This document shows, one piece after another, positions 34,777-46,974 of a DNA stretch of 64,000 nucleotides. Both the position numbers and the translations under genes were made by a program. Each line of letters opens with the position of its first letter. Position 1 is the first letter of the stretch. Below the pieces are notes generated by a model. The model did no database searches. It worked only from the letters and a program-made list of their open reading frames with translations, and was not told the DNA's origin. Source of the stretch: JAXGXJ01 sp963829545 (GTDB lineage: Bacteria > Actinomycetota > Thermoleophilia > RBG-16-64-13); the NCBI GenBank assembly GCA_963829545.1, contig CAWHIX010000007.1, positions 1 to 64,000 of the forward strand, written 5' to 3'.

Positions 34777-34890
34777 ATGAAAGTCAGAGCGTCGGTAAAA
34801 CCGATGTGCGAGAAATGCAAAATAGTGCGGCGGCGCGGCGTAGTGCTGGTCATTTGCCAGAACCCGCGCCATAAACAGCGGCAAGGCTAG
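34777..34890 (+). CDS. rpmJ: 50S ribosomal protein L36 (bL36), zinc-binding
   Basis: 37 residues: MKVRASVKPMCEKCKIVRRR followed by a short basic tail ending HKQRQG. Zinc ligands are CEKC (11-14), Cys27 and His32. SD AGGAAGGA precedes it. In the usual place between infA and rpsM. Confidence 0.95.
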   Translation: MKVRASVKPMCEKCKIVRRRGVVLVICQNPRHKQRQG

Positions 34891-34902
34891 GCAGGAGTAG
34901 CA

Positions 34903-35280
34903 ATGGCTCGTATTGCTGGCGTCACCCTTCCCCGGGACAAACGTGTCGAGATCGGCCTCACCTATGTGTATGGCATAGGCCGCTCGATGTCCAACAAGAT
35001 CCTCTCCGCAGTGAGCATCGACCCCGATACCCATGTGAAGGATCTCACCGAAGACGAAGAGATCCGCCTGCGTGGCTACATCGAGGACAACGTCACTGTA
35101 GAGGGCGACCTGCGGCGCGAGCGCAGTCAGAACATCAAGCGACTGATGGAGATCGGCTGCTACAGGGGTATCAGGCACCGGCGGGGTATGCCGGTACGCG
35201 GGCAGCGCACCAAGACGAACGCCCGGGTGCGCAAGGGACACAAGCCGACCGTGGGCGTCAAGAAGAAGGTGCGGGTCTAG
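34903..35280 (+). CDS. rpsM: 30S ribosomal protein S13 (uS13)
   Basis: 125 residues: MARIAGVTLPRDKRVEIGLT, RRGMPVRGQRTKTNARVRKG near the end, and a Lys-rich tail (GVKKKVRV). Head protein contacting P-site tRNA. Confidence 0.95.
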   Translation: MARIAGVTLPRDKRVEIGLTYVYGIGRSMSNKILSAVSIDPDTHVKDLTEDEEIRLRGYIEDNVTVEGDLRRERSQNIKRLMEIGCYRGIRHRRGMPVRGQRTKTNARVRKGHKPTVGVKKKVRV

Positions 35281-35326
35281 CCGAATGGCTGTCTCGCAGG
35301 ATATCTAGGGACGGAGATACAGGAAT

Positions 35327-35734
35327 ATGCCGAAACCCAAACGCAGTGCCACCGGTCCGCGCGGGCGACGCCGCAAGGTGCGCAAGAGCATCGCGGTAGG
35401 CAACGCTTACATTAAGACGTCGTTCAACAACACCTTGGTGACCCTCACGGATAAAGAGGGCAACGTGATCGCGTGGGCGAGCGCCGGTTCGGCGGGCTTC
35501 AAGGGCTCGCGTAAGTCGACTCCTTTCGCCGCTCAGGTGACTGCGGAGAGGGCCGCTCGCGCCGGCATGGAGCATGGCCTCCAGAAGGTGGACTGCTTTG
35601 TGAAGGGCCCGGGAAGTGGCCGGGAGACGGCCATCCGTTCCCTACAGGCCACCGGCATCGACGTCACCAGCGTTAAGGACGTGACCCCCATCCCCCATAA
35701 CGGTTGCCGCCCCAAGAAGCGGCGCCGGGTATAA
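35327..35734 (+). CDS. rpsK: 30S ribosomal protein S11 (uS11)
   Basis: 135 residues: NTLVTLTDKEGNVIAWASAG, GPGSGRETAIRSLQATGIDV and VTPIPHNGCRPKKRRRV at the end. Platform protein near the mRNA exit. Confidence 0.95.
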   Translation: MPKPKRSATGPRGRRRKVRKSIAVGNAYIKTSFNNTLVTLTDKEGNVIAWASAGSAGFKGSRKSTPFAAQVTAERAARAGMEHGLQKVDCFVKGPGSGRETAIRSLQATGIDVTSVKDVTPIPHNGCRPKKRRRV

Positions 35735-35752
35735 GGCGGAATAGGAAAGAGT

Positions 35753-36379
35753 ATGGCGAGAGATAGATCCCCCCAATGTAAGCAGTGCCGCAGGGAGATG
35801 GAAAAGCTCTTCCTGAAAGGTGAGCGCTGCCTCACCGACAAGTGTGGCGTCGATCGGCGTGCCTATCCCCCGGGCGAGCATGGCCGCGGACGCCGGCGCA
35901 AGCAGTCGGAGTACCTCAACCAGTTGCGTGAGAAGCAGAAGGCCCGCCGCTACTACGGGGTGCTCGAGGGTCAGTTCCGCAACTACTACAAGCTGGCCGC
36001 TCGCCAACAGGGTATGACCGGCGAGAACCTCCTGTGCCTGCTCGAGTCGCGACTCGACAACGTGGTCTACCGTCTGGGATTCGGCGCTTCGCGCCGGCAG
36101 GCCCGGCAACTGATCAGGCACGGCCACTTCACGGTCAACGGACGCCGGGTGAACATCCCGTCGTACCGCGTCAAGACCGACGAGATCATCGCCGCGGTCC
36201 TCAAGAGCGAGGGTCTCAAAGCGGTCATCGAGGACGCCACCGATCTCACGGCATCTGTTCCTGCCTGGCTGCAGGCCGACCACGACAACATGGTCGGCAA
36301 GGTCCTGCGTCCGCCGGCCCGGGCCGATATCGACATCCCCATACAGGAGTCGCTCATCGTCGAGCTTTACTCCAAGTAG
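35753..36379 (+). CDS. rpsD: 30S ribosomal protein S4 (uS4)
   Basis: 208 residues. N-terminal Cys cluster (CKQC, CLTDKC) suggests a zinc-binding form. The S4 RNA-binding domain contains LDNVVYRLGFGASRRQARQL and RHGHFTVNGRRVNIPSY. It starts 30S assembly and represses the alpha operon in E. coli. Confidence 0.95.
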   Translation: MARDRSPQCKQCRREMEKLFLKGERCLTDKCGVDRRAYPPGEHGRGRRRKQSEYLNQLREKQKARRYYGVLEGQFRNYYKLAARQQGMTGENLLCLLESRLDNVVYRLGFGASRRQARQLIRHGHFTVNGRRVNIPSYRVKTDEIIAAVLKSEGLKAVIEDATDLTASVPAWLQADHDNMVGKVLRPPARADIDIPIQESLIVELYSK

Positions 36380-36444
36380 TGCTCAGGCTGGACAACCATT
36401 CGCAGATGCAGGCGCTTTGCGCACCGTAGAGATAGGAGGGCCGA

Positions 36445-37404
36445 TTGCTAGATTTTGCCACCCCGCATAGTACTTATGAACCGGTCGGCGAGAACCGGGG
36501 CCGCTTCATGGTCGAGCCGCTGGCCCGCGGCTTCGGGTATACCTTCGGCAACTCACTCCGGCGGGTGTTGCTTTCCTCGCTGGAGGGGGCGGCAATCTCG
36601 GCTGTGAAGATCATCGGCGTCGAGCACGAGTTCTCGACGGTGCCGCACGTGAAGGAGGATGTCACCGACATCATCCTCAACCTCAAGAGGCTCGTTTTCG
36701 TCCTGCACGGCGAGGCCGACGAACATGAGATCCAACTGGTCAAGGAAGGCCCCGGCACGATCACGGCCGCGGACATCCAACTGCCGGCCAACGTGGAAGT
36801 CATGAACGCCGACGCCTACATCGGTAGCCTGGAGGATGGCGGTCGTCTCGAGATGCAGTTGACCGTCAGTCGGGGGCGTGGATACTCCTCGGGTGACCAG
36901 AACAAGCGGCCCGAGACGATACTGGGAGTCATTCCCATCGACTCGATCTTTTCCCCCGTGGTCCGGGTCGCCTACAGTGTGGAACCCGCTCGCGTGGGAC
37001 AGCGTACCGACTTTGACAAGCTCACCATCGAGGTGGAGACCAACGGGTCCCTCGACCCCCGGACGGCCGTGAGCAAGGCCGCCGCTCTACTTCGTGACGA
37101 TCTGGCTATCTTCATCGGCCAGGGTGACGAGGAAGGCGCAGACGATTCCGATCGCGACGGTAGCGACGACGAGACCGAGCCTCCTCCCAACGGGGCTTCG
37201 GGGTGGGACGACACTCCCATCGAGGAACTCGAGTTGGGTGTGCGCTCCTACAATTGTCTGAAGCGGGAGGGCGTCGAGACCATCGGCGATCTCATCCGCA
37301 AGTCCGACCAGGAACTCATGTGCATCCCCAATTTCGGTCGGAAGAGCATCGAAGAGGTGCGCGAGCGCCTTGGCCAGAACAACCTGAAGCTTAGAGGAGA
37401 GTAG
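36445..37404 (+). CDS. rpoA: RNA polymerase subunit alpha
   Basis: 319 residues from TTG, with AGGAGGG 5-10 bp upstream. The N-terminal domain (LARGFGYTFGNSLRRVLLSS) drives dimerisation. An acidic linker with DDSDRDGSDDE leads to the alpha-CTD (about 259-319; VRSYNCLKREGVETIGDLI, FGRKSIEEVRERL), which binds UP elements and activators. A related CTD is found at the end of RpoC here. Confidence 0.96.
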   Translation: MLDFATPHSTYEPVGENRGRFMVEPLARGFGYTFGNSLRRVLLSSLEGAAISAVKIIGVEHEFSTVPHVKEDVTDIILNLKRLVFVLHGEADEHEIQLVKEGPGTITAADIQLPANVEVMNADAYIGSLEDGGRLEMQLTVSRGRGYSSGDQNKRPETILGVIPIDSIFSPVVRVAYSVEPARVGQRTDFDKLTIEVETNGSLDPRTAVSKAAALLRDDLAIFIGQGDEEGADDSDRDGSDDETEPPPNGASGWDDTPIEELELGVRSYNCLKREGVETIGDLIRKSDQELMCIPNFGRKSIEEVRERLGQNNLKLRGE

Positions 37405-37405
37405 C

Positions 37406-37756
37406 GTGAGGCATCAGAGAAAAGGAAGACGATTCGGTATGCAGCCGGATCACCGCCGGCAGATGCTGGCGAATCTTGCCTGCTCTGTGCTTGAGCATGG
37501 ACGCATCAAGACCACTGAGGCGCGGGCGAAAGAAGTGAAACCCATGGTGGAGAAGATCATCACCATGGGCAAGGCCGGCGATCTCAATTCGCGGCGCACG
37601 GCTATCAGCCAACTGCACAACAAGAAGATCACCTACAAGCTCTTCAACGAGATCGCCCCCAAGTACGCCGATCGGCCCGGCGGCTACGCCCGCATCATCC
37701 ATCTGGGCCCTCGCCAGGGTGACGCGGCCGAGATGGTCTATCTGGAACTGGTCTAG
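37406..37756 (+). CDS. rplQ: 50S ribosomal protein L17 (bL17)
   Basis: 116 residues from GTG: MRHQRKGRRFGMQPDHRRQM and the ending AAEMVYLELV. Starts 1 bp after rpoA. Last ribosomal gene before the terminator. Confidence 0.95.
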   Translation: MRHQRKGRRFGMQPDHRRQMLANLACSVLEHGRIKTTEARAKEVKPMVEKIITMGKAGDLNSRRTAISQLHNKKITYKLFNEIAPKYADRPGGYARIIHLGPRQGDAAEMVYLELV

Positions 37757-37826
37757 AGCCGCCTGAGCGGCGGTTCCCTACGGTCGGATGACTGGGCGGG
37801 AGCGGCGGTGTAGCGTAGGTCATAAG

Positions 37827-37864
37827 GCGCCGGGAGCGACATGTCGCTCCCGGCGCTTTCCTTT
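37827..37864 (+). terminator. Terminator of the S10-spc-alpha superoperon
   Basis: GCGCCGGGAGCGAC, loop AT, GTCGCTCCCGGCGC: a perfect 14-bp stem, followed by TTTCCTTT. It lies just before the truA start. Confidence 0.85.
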
Positions 37865-37869
37865 GGCAG

Positions 37870-38673
37870 GTGACGGGCGCGGGGATGGACGAAGAGCACA
37901 CATACCGCATGGAGTTGCAGTACGACGGTACCGACCTGTATGGCTGGGCCAAGCAGCCGGGTATCGCCACGGTCGAGGGGAGTCTCGAGCAGGCCCTTCT
38001 CACCGTGCTCGGGCGGTCTCCAGCGCTGCGGGTGGCCGGGCGCACCGACGCCGGTGTCCACGCCCGGCGTCAGGTGGTCGGCCTGCGCCTTCCGGGTGGA
38101 CTCGACACTGCGAAGCTGGTGCGCTCGCTCAACGCGCTCACGCCTCCGGGTATGAGTGTGACCCGCCTCCTACCGGCGCCGGCGGGGTTCGACGCCCGCA
38201 GGGATGCGGTCAGCCGCACCTACCGGTACTTCCTGCAGGTCGGCGGGGTGGACTCGCCTTTCTGCGCGCGCTACTCGTGGCGAGTGGAGGCCGGCGTGGA
38301 CGTGGAGGCCCTGAGGGAGATCGCAACCCTCGTCGAGGGCAGGCATGACTTCACCGCCTTCACCCCCACGGAGACGGGGCACGTCTTCTTCCGGCGCAAC
38401 GTGCTGTACTGCCGGTGGCACCGCTGTGGCCCCGACCGGTACGCGTTGACGATCGAGGCCGATGCCTTCCTCCGCCACATGGTGCGGACTCTGGTGGGCA
38501 CGATGGTCGAGATAAGTGCCGGCGACAGGTCGCCGGCGGACCTCACCCGCCTCCTTCGGGGCGCACGACGAGAGGAGGCCGGCATCACCGCGCCGGCTCG
38601 CGGTCTCTTCCTTTGGGACATCAAATACGCGCAACCTCCACCGACAGACGCGGACACTATAATTAGAGGCTAA
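37870..38673 (+). CDS. truA: tRNA pseudouridine(38-40) synthase TruA
   Basis: 267 residues from GTG 37870; ATG 37885 is an alternative. The catalytic Asp is in AGRTDAGVHARRQV. FLRHMVRTLVGTMVEI is typical of the C-terminal half. It modifies the anticodon arm. In many genomes rplM follows; here the accessory island does. Confidence 0.94.
   Translation: MTGAGMDEEHTYRMELQYDGTDLYGWAKQPGIATVEGSLEQALLTVLGRSPALRVAGRTDAGVHARRQVVGLRLPGGLDTAKLVRSLNALTPPGMSVTRLLPAPAGFDARRDAVSRTYRYFLQVGGVDSPFCARYSWRVEAGVDVEALREIATLVEGRHDFTAFTPTETGHVFFRRNVLYCRWHRCGPDRYALTIEADAFLRHMVRTLVGTMVEISAGDRSPADLTRLLRGARREEAGITAPARGLFLWDIKYAQPPPTDADTIIRG
38658..38663 (+). promoter_or_regulatory. Possible -10 box for TH1
   Basis: TATAAT lies at the end of truA, 36 bp before the TH1 start. 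No good -35 hexamer is found 16-18 bp upstream, so an activator or another sigma factor would be needed. Confidence 0.35.
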
Positions 38674-38698
38674 CCGGTCGAGAGGGGGATAGGCCCGG

Positions 38699-41292
38699 AT
38701 GGGGCAGATAACCAGATACACCAACGGAACTACTGGTGGGCCCGTCTTTGTTGACGTGCAGGACGGCAAGATCCTGCGCATGACTCCTATCGAGTTCGAC
38801 GAAGACGACGCTCCATCCTGGACCATACAGGCGCGGGGCAGGGACTTCACTCCGCCCCGCAAGACGACGGCCTCCCCGTGGACGGTCGCGCACAGGTCCA
38901 CGATCTACTCGCCCAAGCGCATTCTCACTCCGCTCAAGAGGGTGGACTTCGACCCTCGTGGGGAGAGGAACATCCACAATAGGGGCGTCTCCGGATACGA
39001 GCCCATCTCCTGGGACGAAGCGCTCGACATGGTCACGGAGGAGATCGTCCGGGTGAAGCGGGAGGTGGGGCCGGCCGGGATACTCTCCACGCCGGGCTCG
39101 CACCATCTATGGGGCAACGTCGGTTACCGGCACAGTGCCTACTTTCGCTTTCTCAACCTGCTCGGTTTCACCTGCGGGGAGCACAATCCGGATAGCTGGG
39201 AAGGCTGGCACTGGGGCGCCATGCACATGTGGGGCAACAGCCACCGCCTGGGCATCAACGAGCAGTATGGGCTGCTGGAGGACGCGCTCAAGCACACAGA
39301 GCTGGTCATCTACTGGTCGGCGGACCCCGAGGCCACCTGCAACGGCGTCTACGGGGCCCAGGAAGGCAATGTCCGCCGCCGCTGGCTGAAGGAACTGGGC
39401 GTACGCATGATCGTCATCGACCCCTACTTCAACCACACCGGCGCCCTTTTGTGCGATAAGTGGTTCGCACCCCGTCCGGGCACCGACGTGGCGCTCGGCC
39501 TGGGCGTCGCCTTCACCTGGCTGATGGAGGACCTCTACGACAAGGAGTACGTCGCCGAGCGGACGACTGGCTTCGACGCGTGGAAGGACTACGTGCTGGG
39601 CAAGACCGATGGCGTTCCCAAGACTCCGGAATGGGCTGAAGACGAGAGTGGCATCCCCGCCCGGGACATCCGGGCTCTGGCTCGGGAATGGGCGGCCAAG
39701 AAGACCATGCTTGCGGCCGGTGGACCCGGCGGCATGGGCGGCGCGTGCCGCGCCGCCACAGGCAACGAGTGGGCGCGCATGATGGTCGCCCTGGCGGCCA
39801 TGCAGGGTCTGGGCAAGCCGGGCAGCAACATCTGGGGCACGAGTTCCGGCGCGCCGCTCGACTGTAGCTTCATGTTTCCCGGCTACGCCGAAGGGGGCAT
39901 TTCCGGGGACGCGACCAACTCAGCCGCCGGCTTCCGCTTCGCCAACAGGATGTTCCCCCAAGGAGGGGCGCTCACCAATCCGCACCACTCCACCGAGGGC
40001 CAGACCGTGCCCCGCCTGCGCATCCCCGAGGCCATGCGTCACGAGCATCTGGAATGGAGGGGCAAGGGTTTCTGCGGCTCGCACATTGAGAGCCAGTTCC
40101 AGAAGTACGAGTATCCCGCGCCCGGTTATCCCCACGTGGGCATGTACTACCGCTACGGAGGCTCCTTCTTCGGCACCATGACCGACACTAACCGCTACGT
40201 CACCGCCTACCGGGAGGGGAAGGTGCCCTTCGTGGTCAACCAGGCCATCTGGTTCGAGGGCGAGACCAAGTTCGCCGACGTCATCCTGCCGGCCTGCACC
40301 AACTTCGAGCGCTGGGATATCAGCGAGTTCGCCAACTGCTCTGGCTATATCGCCGATTCCTACCAGTTCACCAACCACCGAGTGATCACGCTCCAGCACA
40401 AATGCATCGAGCCTCTGGGGGAGAGCAGGTCCGACTACGACATCTTCGCCGAGCTCTCCAAGAGACTGGGGGTCTACGAGATCTACAGCATGGGGGGCAA
40501 GAGCGACTACGATTGGGTGAAGGACTACTTCCACGCCACCGACCTACCCAAGGTGATCTCCTGGGAGGAGTTCGAGAAGAAGGGCTACTACGTCGTGCCC
40601 GCTCCCCAGGAGAAGCGCTCCGCCCCCGGCCTGCGCTGGTTCGCCGAGGGGCGGGCGAAGGATACGGCCGACTGGGGCCCGCCTCCCTGGGAGCAGTTGC
40701 GCGGCGAGGGTCTGCAGACCATGAGCGGCAAGATCGAGTTCGTCGCCTCCAGTCTCGAGCGCCTGGAAGCCACCGGCACCGTGGATCCGGAGCGGCCGGT
40801 CTTGGGCCCGCAGTACATCCCCAGTTGGGAAGGACACCATACTGACGACCTCTACGACAGGTATCCGCTACAACTTCTCTCCCCCACCCCAAGTTCAGCT
40901 TCCACACCATGGGTGACGCCAAGGACAGCTGGATGAACCAGGTGAAGGACAACCGTCTCTTGGTTCACGGTCACTACTACTGGATCATCCGCGTCAACAC
41001 GGCGGACGCCCGCGCGCGGGGCATCGGGGATGGGGAATTGGTGCGTGCCTACAACGACCGCGGCTCCGTCATCCTGGCCGCGCAGGTCACCGAGCGCGTT
41101 CCGCCGGGGACCGTGCACTCCTACGAGTCGTCGGCCGAATATGAGGCCCTGGGCGAGCCGGGCCACTCGCCTGACCGCGGAGGTTGCATCAACATGTTGA
41201 CCCCGGCGCGCTACATCACCCCGACGTCGACATCTATGGCCAACAACTCCTGCCTCATCCAGGTGGAGAAGTGGGAAGGAGGGGCGCGGTGA
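38699..41292 (+). CDS. TH1: molybdopterin transhydroxylase-like large subunit (one frame break)
   Basis: About 864 residues after restoring one C in the run at 40881-40885. DMSO-reductase superfamily, bis-MGD Mo enzyme without the N-terminal Fe-S Cys motif. The nearest match I recognise is pyrogallol-phloroglucinol transhydroxylase alpha (875 residues). His136, Tyr143 and Asp165-Ser166-Trp167 fall where that enzyme has His144, Tyr152 and Asp174-Ser175-Trp176; Ser175 binds Mo there. No signal peptide, so cytoplasmic. It overlaps the Fe-S subunit gene by 4 bp (GTGA). Numbering is from memory. The substrate is unknown; a catechol or polyphenol transhydroxylase or dehydroxylase is possible. Confidence 0.82.
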
Positions 41293-42131
41293 AGGGCTGG
41301 CACATGATCATCGATGTCGCGCTGTGCATCGACTGCAACAACTGCTTCCTAGCCGACAAGGACGAGTTCACGGGCAACGACTTCCTGCCCCACTCGGTGG
41401 GCCAACCCTGGGAGGGGCACCGCTGGATGAACATCGGGCGCAAGGAACGGGGGCAGTATCCCCTGGTGCAGGTGGCCTACCTGCCCCTGCCCTGCCTGCA
41501 CTGCGACGATGCCCCCTGTATCAAGGATTCGCCGCCGGGCACCGTCTACAAACGGGAGGACGGCCTGGTGATCATCGACCCAGTGGCCGCCAACGGTCAC
41601 CCGGAGATCGTCGCGACCTGCCCCTATGAGGCCATCTACTGGAACGAAGAGGCGCAGGTGGCCCAGAAGTGTACGGGATGCGCCCACCTCATGGACGACG
41701 GTTGGCAGGAGACGCGCTGCTCCCAGGTGTGCCCGGCGGGCGCACTGACCCTTGTGCTGGCGGACGAGGAGGAGATGCAGGAGCGTGTGGCTGCTGAGGG
41801 ACTGGAGGTGCTGCGGCCCGAACTGGGAGCCCGGCCCCGCGTCTACTACCGCAACCTGTATCGGTGGACGAAGGCCTTCATCGGCGGCACGGCCGTCTAT
41901 GCCGCGTCCGACGAGTGCGCCGAGGGCATCAGGGCGACGGTGACGGCCGACGGCGTGGTGGTGGGCGAGGCCTTCAGCAACAACTACGGCGACTTCGTCG
42001 TCGACCGACTGGAGCCAGGTGAGAGGGAGTACGAGCTGGTCCTGGAAGCGGCGGGATACCTGCCCGTTCGAAGGACGGTCAGGCTGGAAGCCAGCGTCAA
42101 TCTGGGTGTGCTGCTGCTGGCAGGTGCCTGA
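41289..42131 (+). CDS. Transhydroxylase-type Fe-S subunit with C-terminal beta domain
   Basis: 280 residues from a GTG that overlaps the TH1 stop (GTGA), with GGAGG upstream. Cysteine groups CIDCNNC (13-19), CLHCDDAPC, TCPYEA, CTGC and CSQVC fit several [4Fe-4S] clusters. The last 75 residues (RATVTADGVVVGEAFSNNYG onward) form a carboxypeptidase-regulatory-like beta domain. Both the size and this extra beta domain match the small subunit of pyrogallol-phloroglucinol transhydroxylase (about 274 residues, three clusters). It is the only such subunit beside three large-subunit paralogues. Confidence 0.85.
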   Translation: MKGWHMIIDVALCIDCNNCFLADKDEFTGNDFLPHSVGQPWEGHRWMNIGRKERGQYPLVQVAYLPLPCLHCDDAPCIKDSPPGTVYKREDGLVIIDPVAANGHPEIVATCPYEAIYWNEEAQVAQKCTGCAHLMDDGWQETRCSQVCPAGALTLVLADEEEMQERVAAEGLEVLRPELGARPRVYYRNLYRWTKAFIGGTAVYAASDECAEGIRATVTADGVVVGEAFSNNYGDFVVDRLEPGEREYELVLEAAGYLPVRRTVRLEASVNLGVLLLAGA

Positions 42132-42192
42132 GATCCGGCGGCCGCCGGGCCGCTCCGCCTTGACCCGTCCGGAATCGCTACCGCAGGAGTAG

Positions 42193-42223
42193 TTGGACTA
42201 CAGCCCATCTCGCGCAATAATAT
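42193..42223 (+). promoter_or_regulatory. Possible promoter for the methylmalonyl-CoA mutase operon
   Basis: TTGGAC (42193-42198), then AATAAT (42216-42221, spacer 17) or TAATAT (42218-42223, spacer 19). It lies in the AT-richest part of the 190-bp spacer. Downstream, CGTGCGACCGG is shared with the TH3-TetR2 spacer, and a CGGCCGG palindrome precedes the SD. Confidence 0.45.
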
Positions 42224-42328
42224 GGGTATAACAGAAAGCGGCTCGTCGCTTTTCATTTTCGTGAAAGGCACACGTGCGACCGGCCGGAGACGCCGGCCGG
42301 ACGGAGACGACACAGGAGGATGTTGGTC

Positions 42329-44485
<2,157 letters not shown>

Positions 44486-44534
44486 CGGCCGCAGTGGCGT
44501 CCCCGCTGCCGGCACCCGAAGCCTGGAGCCGATC

Positions 44535-45534
44535 GTGAGCCAGCGACAGAGGCCCCGAGGCGCTTGCCCAGGCCATCCTGGCGGGGCAACGCGGCGCGTT
44601 GGCCAAAGCCATCACCCTGTCCGAATCGTCGCGCGACGACCACCGGGCTCAGGCCCTCGACATCCTGGAGATGGTGGGGCCGCACACCGGGGCTTCCATC
44701 CGGCTGGGCATCTCCGGGCCACCGGGAGTGGGCAAGTCGACCTTCATCGAGGCCTTGGGTTTGTACGCCGTCGAACAAGGGCACAGAGTGGCCGTGTTGG
44801 CGGTCGATCCCTCCTCGGCGGTCTCGGGCGGCTCCATTCTGGGCGATAAGACGCGCATGGAGGTTCTGGCGCGCCACGCACAAGCCTTCATCCGTCCCTC
44901 TCCGGCCCGGCGCACGCTGGGCGGCGTGGCGCGGCGCACGCACGAGGCCATGCTCCTGTGCGAGGCAGCCGGCTTCGACGTGGTCATGATCGAGACGGTG
45001 GGCGTGGGGCAGTCTGAAACCGTGGTAGCCGACATGACCGACGTGCTCGTCCTCCTGCTGCAACCTGGAGGGGGCGACAAACTGCAGGGCATCAAGCGCG
45101 GCATCGTGGAGTTGGCAGCCATTGTGGTGGTGAACAAGGCCGACGGCGAGCTCAAGGCGGTGGCCGAGCAGACGGCGCTCGACTACGGCATGGCGCGCAT
45201 GGCGCGCACGGTGCCCGGGGAGACGGAGGTCCTGCCTGTCCAGACCTGTTCGGCCCTCACAGGCGAAGGCCTGCCGGAGGTGTGGGCGGCCGTGCAGAGG
45301 TACTGCGTTGCCCTGCGCGACACCGGGGAGATGGAGGTGCGCCGTGCCGAGCAGCGGCGCAAGTGGCTGTGGAGCGAGACGGCCGAGGACCTGGTCGAGG
45401 CGCTGCGGCGCGACCCGCGCGTGAAGGCGGAACTGCCACGCATCGAGAAGGCGGTGTTGGCGGGGGAGGTACTGCCCATGACGGCCGCCCGCCGCCTGCT
45501 GGACGTCTTTCTGCGCGCCAATGAGGAAGCATGA
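44535..45534 (+). CDS. meaB: MeaB/ArgK-type G-protein chaperone of methylmalonyl-CoA mutase (one frame break)
   Basis: About 332 residues if GTG 44535 (preceded by GGAG) is the start and one C of CCCC at 44553-44556 is extra. Otherwise the frame begins at TTG 44599. P-loop GISGPPGVGKST, VLAVDPSSAVSGGSILGDKT, ETVGVGQSE and NKADGE are typical. It loads and protects adenosylcobalamin in the mutase using GTP. Confidence 0.9.
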
Positions 45535-45591
45535 CGCCCCGGCGTCGCGGCCGCCGGCGTCACTCGTGATCCGACCATCCAGGAGGAAGAG

Positions 45592-45990
45592 ATGATAGGA
45601 CGACTCAACCACGTAGCCATCGCCGTGCCCGACCTCGAGCATGCCATGGGCGTCTACAGAGACACCCTGGGGGGCGACGTCTCCGAGCCGGCGGCGCTAC
45701 CCGAGCACGGGGTGACGGTGAGCTTCGTCACGCTGCCCAACACCAAGGTGGAATTGTTGGAGCCTCTGGGCGACGACTCCCCGATCCGAGCCTTCTTGGA
45801 CAAGAACCAGCGGGGCGGTATGCATCACCTCTGCTTCGAGGTGGAGAGCATCGCGGCCGCGGTCGAGAAGCTGGCCGGGGAGGGTGCCCGGGTCCTGGGC
45901 AAGGCAAAGATCGGAGCCCACGGTAAGCTGGTGGTGTTCGTCCATCCCTCCGACTTCCAGGGGACGCTCATCGAGCTCGAGCAGGTCTGA
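45592..45990 (+). CDS. mce: Methylmalonyl-CoA epimerase
   Basis: 132 residues, vicinal-oxygen-chelate fold. Metal ligands are expected at His7 (LNHVAIAVPDL), His of GGMHHLCFEV and Glu of LIELEQV. It interconverts the (S) and (R) forms of methylmalonyl-CoA ahead of the mutase. SD AGGAGGAAGAG precedes ATG. Confidence 0.93.
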   Translation: MIGRLNHVAIAVPDLEHAMGVYRDTLGGDVSEPAALPEHGVTVSFVTLPNTKVELLEPLGDDSPIRAFLDKNQRGGMHHLCFEVESIAAAVEKLAGEGARVLGKAKIGAHGKLVVFVHPSDFQGTLIELEQV

Positions 45991-46077
45991 CGCGGAGGAG
46001 TCGGTGCGGGAGCCGGCCGGCGACAGCGGCAGGCCGGCGGGCGGGCGGACTTGGTCGGCGGGTCGAACGGGTCGGGC

Positions 46078-46773
46078 CTAAACCTTCTCTGCGAGGGTCG
46101 CCGGGGCAGGCCCCTTGGCGGCCTCGGGAGTCTCGCGCTCGGGGGCTCTATTCGCCGTCCCCACGCCGGGGCCACTCCTGAAACCGTCGAACAGCAGGTC
46201 GAGCCAGTAGGCTGAGACCTTCGGCTCCAGGAAAGCGGTGAAGCCCATGAGGTGGCACACGTCGCCGGCGAACGCCCAGCCGGTGAGGAGCCAGGCGACC
46301 TGTTCCGGATCGACGTGCTCGGGGATGCTGCCCTCGCGCTTGCCGTCTTCCACGATCTGGGCGTATTGCTCCACGGTCCCCAGATGCTTCTCGGCGAGGG
46401 CTTCGCGGAGTCCCTCACCCGGAGCGCCGGCGATGAATTCCAGGAGGAGATGGGCGTGATGTCGCTCACCCTGGTCTGCCCAGAGTTCCAGGTGGTGCTC
46501 GCAGATCGCCCGAAGTCTTTCCAGGGAGTTCTCGTTGGCGGGGGTCTCCCGGGAGGCGTAGATCTTCTCGTAGATGACATCGAGCGCGGCCAACAGGATG
46601 GATTGCCGACTGTCGAAATGGGTGTAGAGGGAGGCCTGGGTAATGCCCACCCCGGCGGCGATGCGCGACATGGTGACACCCTGCAGCCCGTGCTTGGAGA
46701 TGAGGTCCAACGCGACCTCGACTATCTGCCGCTTGCGCGCCTCGGCGGTCATGCGATGGGTGAACCTGGCCAA
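46078..46773 (-). CDS. TetR-family regulator 1
   Basis: 231 residues. The N-terminal TetR HTH (RMTAEARKRQIVEVALDLI, AAGVGITQASLYTHFDSRQ) is followed by a helical ligand domain. It is strongly similar to the TetR at 54033-54752 throughout: HHAHLLLEFIAGAPGE and DPEQVAW occur in both. It is convergent with the epimerase gene and divergent from the receiver gene and TH2. It is probably a repressor of the island, with an acyl-CoA or aromatic ligand as a guess. Confidence 0.88.
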   Translation of the reverse strand: MARFTHRMTAEARKRQIVEVALDLISKHGLQGVTMSRIAAGVGITQASLYTHFDSRQSILLAALDVIYEKIYASRETPANENSLERLRAICEHHLELWADQGERHHAHLLLEFIAGAPGEGLREALAEKHLGTVEQYAQIVEDGKREGSIPEHVDPEQVAWLLTGWAFAGDVCHLMGFTAFLEPKVSAYWLDLLFDGFRSGPGVGTANRAPERETPEAAKGPAPATLAEKV

Positions 46774-46801
46774 CTGCGCGTTCCTTGTTTTCGGTGGCTC
46801 G

Positions 46802-46873
46802 ACGACGCTCTTTGCCGCTTGAGGTTAGCATGCCGGAAGCGTCGTGGGTGTCGGCATCATCCGCCTCTATAAT
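46802..46873. promoter_or_regulatory. Divergent control region of TetR1 and the receiver/TH2 genes
   Basis: ACGACGCT (46802-46809) recurs in inverse at 46838-46845. TATAAT (46868-46873) faces the receiver gene, without a good -35. The 200-bp spacer otherwise shows nothing. Confidence 0.4.
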
Positions 46874-46974
46874 GATGGCGGCGGTCTTGACGGCTGTTGG
46901 CCCCTACCGCCGTCGGTCTGCGGCCGACCAGCAGTCAAACTACCGACGATCCAGGAAGTGCGAAGGGAGGGGTC

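Noticed and set aside
38658..38663. TATAAT at the end of truA as a full promoter
   Set aside because: No -35 hexamer at suitable spacing; kept only as a low-confidence -10 box.
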